A stretch of 64,000 nt of DNA from positions 2,914,001 through 2,978,000 of the forward strand of contig NZ_CP019706.1 of the NCBI RefSeq assembly GCF_002101395.1, written 5' to 3'. The DNA is from Pantoea alhagi (GTDB lineage: Bacteria > Pseudomonadota > Gammaproteobacteria > Enterobacterales > Enterobacteriaceae). Shown here in pieces: positions 62,999 through 64,000 of the stretch (positions are counted from its first letter, which is position 1; each line of letters opens with the position of its first letter). A model generated the notes under the pieces. It did no database searches. It was not told the DNA's origin and saw only the letters and a program-made list of their open reading frames with translations. The position numbers and the translations under genes were made by a program.

Positions 62999-64000
62999 AT
63001 GAGTCTGGATATCGACCAGATTGCCCTGCATCAGTTGATCAAACGTGATGAGCAAACGCTGGAACTGGTGCTGCGTGATAGCCTGTTGCCCGCCACCCAG
63101 GCCGTGTCGGAACTGGTGGAAGAGCTGCACCGGATCTACAGCGCGAAAAGCAAAGCGTTTGGTCTGTTTAACGCCGAGAGCGAACTGGCGCAAACCCTGC
63201 GGGAATGCCGCGATGGCCAGCAGGATTTTCTGGCCTTCAGCCGGGCCGCGACCGGGCGGCTGCGCGATGAGTTGGCAAAATATCCTTTTGCCGAAGGCGG
63301 CATTGTACTGTTTTGCCACTACCGCTATCTGGCAGTGGAGTATTTATTGATCGCCGTGCTGAACAGCCAAAGCAGCATGCGCGTTAATGAGCAGCTTGAT
63401 ATCAGCAGCGTTCACTACCTGGATATTAACCACGCCGATATCGTTGCGCGTATTGATTTAACCGAATGGGAAACGAATCCGGAATCCACGCGCTATTTGA
63501 CCTTCCTGCGCGGGCGCGTCGGGCGTAAGGTCGCCGATTTCTTCATGGATTTTCTGGGAGCCAGCGTGGGGCTGGATACCAAAGCGCAGAATCGGGGATT
63601 ACTGCAGGCGGTGGACGACTATTGTGCCGAATCCAGCCTGGATAAAGCCGAGCGGCAGAACTATCGCCAGCAGGTCTACAGCTACTGTAACGAACAGCTG
63701 CAGGCGGGCGAAGAGATTGCCATTGAAGAGCTGGCGCGCGAGCTGCCGCCGCTGGGCGAAAAGAACTTTCAGCAGTTTACTCAGGAGCAGGGATACGAAC
63801 TGGAAGAGCGCTTTCCGGCAGATCGCACTACGCTGCGTCAGCTGACCAAATTTGCCGGCAGCGGTGGTGGGCTAACCATCAATTTTGATGCCATGCTGCT
63901 GGGCGAGCGTATCTTCTGGGATCCGGCGACCGATACCCTGACCATTAAAGGCACGCCGCCGAATTTGCGCGATCAGCTGCAGCGTCGCACCGGCGGGCAG
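62999..64000 (+). CDS. yejK: Nucleoid-associated protein YejK (3' end outside window)
   Basis: YejK (NdpA) is a nucleoid-associated protein. The frame starts at ATG 62999 after a strong AAAGGAGAG site, MSLDIDQIALHQLIKRDEQT, and stays open to the last base: 334 codons against about 335 in E. coli, so only the final residues and stop are missing. Landmarks are FSRAATGRLRDELAKYPFAE, YLDINHADIVARIDLTEWET and KFAGSGGGLTINFDAMLLGE. It is divergent from yejL-yejM. Confidence 0.96.
   Translation, partial: MSLDIDQIALHQLIKRDEQTLELVLRDSLLPATQAVSELVEELHRIYSAKSKAFGLFNAESELAQTLRECRDGQQDFLAFSRAATGRLRDELAKYPFAEGGIVLFCHYRYLAVEYLLIAVLNSQSSMRVNEQLDISSVHYLDINHADIVARIDLTEWETNPESTRYLTFLRGRVGRKVADFFMDFLGASVGLDTKAQNRGLLQAVDDYCAESSLDKAERQNYRQQVYSYCNEQLQAGEEIAIEELARELPPLGEKNFQQFTQEQGYELEERFPADRTTLRQLTKFAGSGGGLTINFDAMLLGERIFWDPATDTLTIKGTPPNLRDQLQRRTGGQ

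Noticed and set aside
62819..63319. N-terminal extension of yejL to 242 codons
   Set aside because: The extension runs antisense through yejK and its promoter; the family start at 62818 has its own ribosome site.

Overview
This window is chromosomal DNA from a member of the Enterobacterales. Most genes match Escherichia coli K-12 families at near-identical lengths (NuoN 485 aa, NrdA 761 aa, RcsB 216 aa, UbiG 240 aa) and the backbone follows the E. coli order nuoLMN, elaA/elaB, men cluster, yfaE-nrdB-nrdA, ubiG, gyrA, rcsC/rcsB-rcsD, micF-ompC, apbE, alkB, yojI, tRNA-Pro, yejM-yejL/yejK. Additions typical of plant- or environment-associated relatives (KdgM porin, family 9 pectate lyase, an omptin relic, a GT17 relic) suggest an Erwiniaceae-type genome (Pantoea/Mixta/Erwinia-like). 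That placement is inference from gene content, not from a tree.

Layout. 1-3.8 kb: end of the NADH dehydrogenase I operon (nuoL partial, nuoM, nuoN). 3.8-7.4 kb: a broken omptin protease gene, elaA, opgD and elaB. 7.5-14.6 kb: the menaquinone cluster menF-menD-menH-menB-menC-menE, almost without gaps. 14.7-18.7 kb: a VOC protein, a LysE-type exporter, a clade-3 catalase and yfaY. 18.7-22.7 kb: nrdA-nrdB-yfaE (class Ia ribonucleotide reductase and its ferredoxin), with DnaA boxes and an NrdR box upstream. 23.2-27.8 kb: a pectin island with a sugar symporter, a PL9 lyase with all catalytic residues, and a KdgM porin, preceded by candidate KdgR and CRP sites. 27.8-31.5 kb: ubiG and gyrA. 31.5-33.1 kb: a divergent TetR regulator/pyridoxal reductase pair. 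33.3-40.4 kb: the Rcs phosphorelay (rcsC convergent with rcsD-rcsB), with a deletion scar of two half-genes between them. 40.4-50.5 kb: an MFS transporter, then a large Ig-repeat secreted protein next to a complete type I secretion apparatus (outer-membrane, ABC and membrane-fusion components). 50.6-57 kb: a hydrolase, the micF small RNA, ompC, apbE, alkB (without ada) and yojI. 57-60.7 kb: an accessory patch with a small hypothetical gene, a GT17 relic, a chemoreceptor and an unrecognised two-gene pair, ending at tRNA-Pro(GGG). 60.8-64 kb: yejM, yejL and the nearly complete yejK.

Functionally the window joins respiratory metabolism (NDH-1, menaquinone, ubiquinone), DNA precursor supply and topology (nrdAB, gyrA), and envelope control (OpgD glucans, RcsCDB, OmpC/MicF, YejM). 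The lifestyle genes are the pectin island and the type I secreted Ig-repeat protein. Several accessory loci are visibly decaying: omptin, GT17, the B3/4-cupin pair, and probably the gene at 59.8-60.5 kb. No insertion sequence, prophage or CRISPR array was seen. The least explained parts are the Ig-repeat secreted protein with its duplicated four-domain module and the small overlapping gene pair beside tRNA-Pro.
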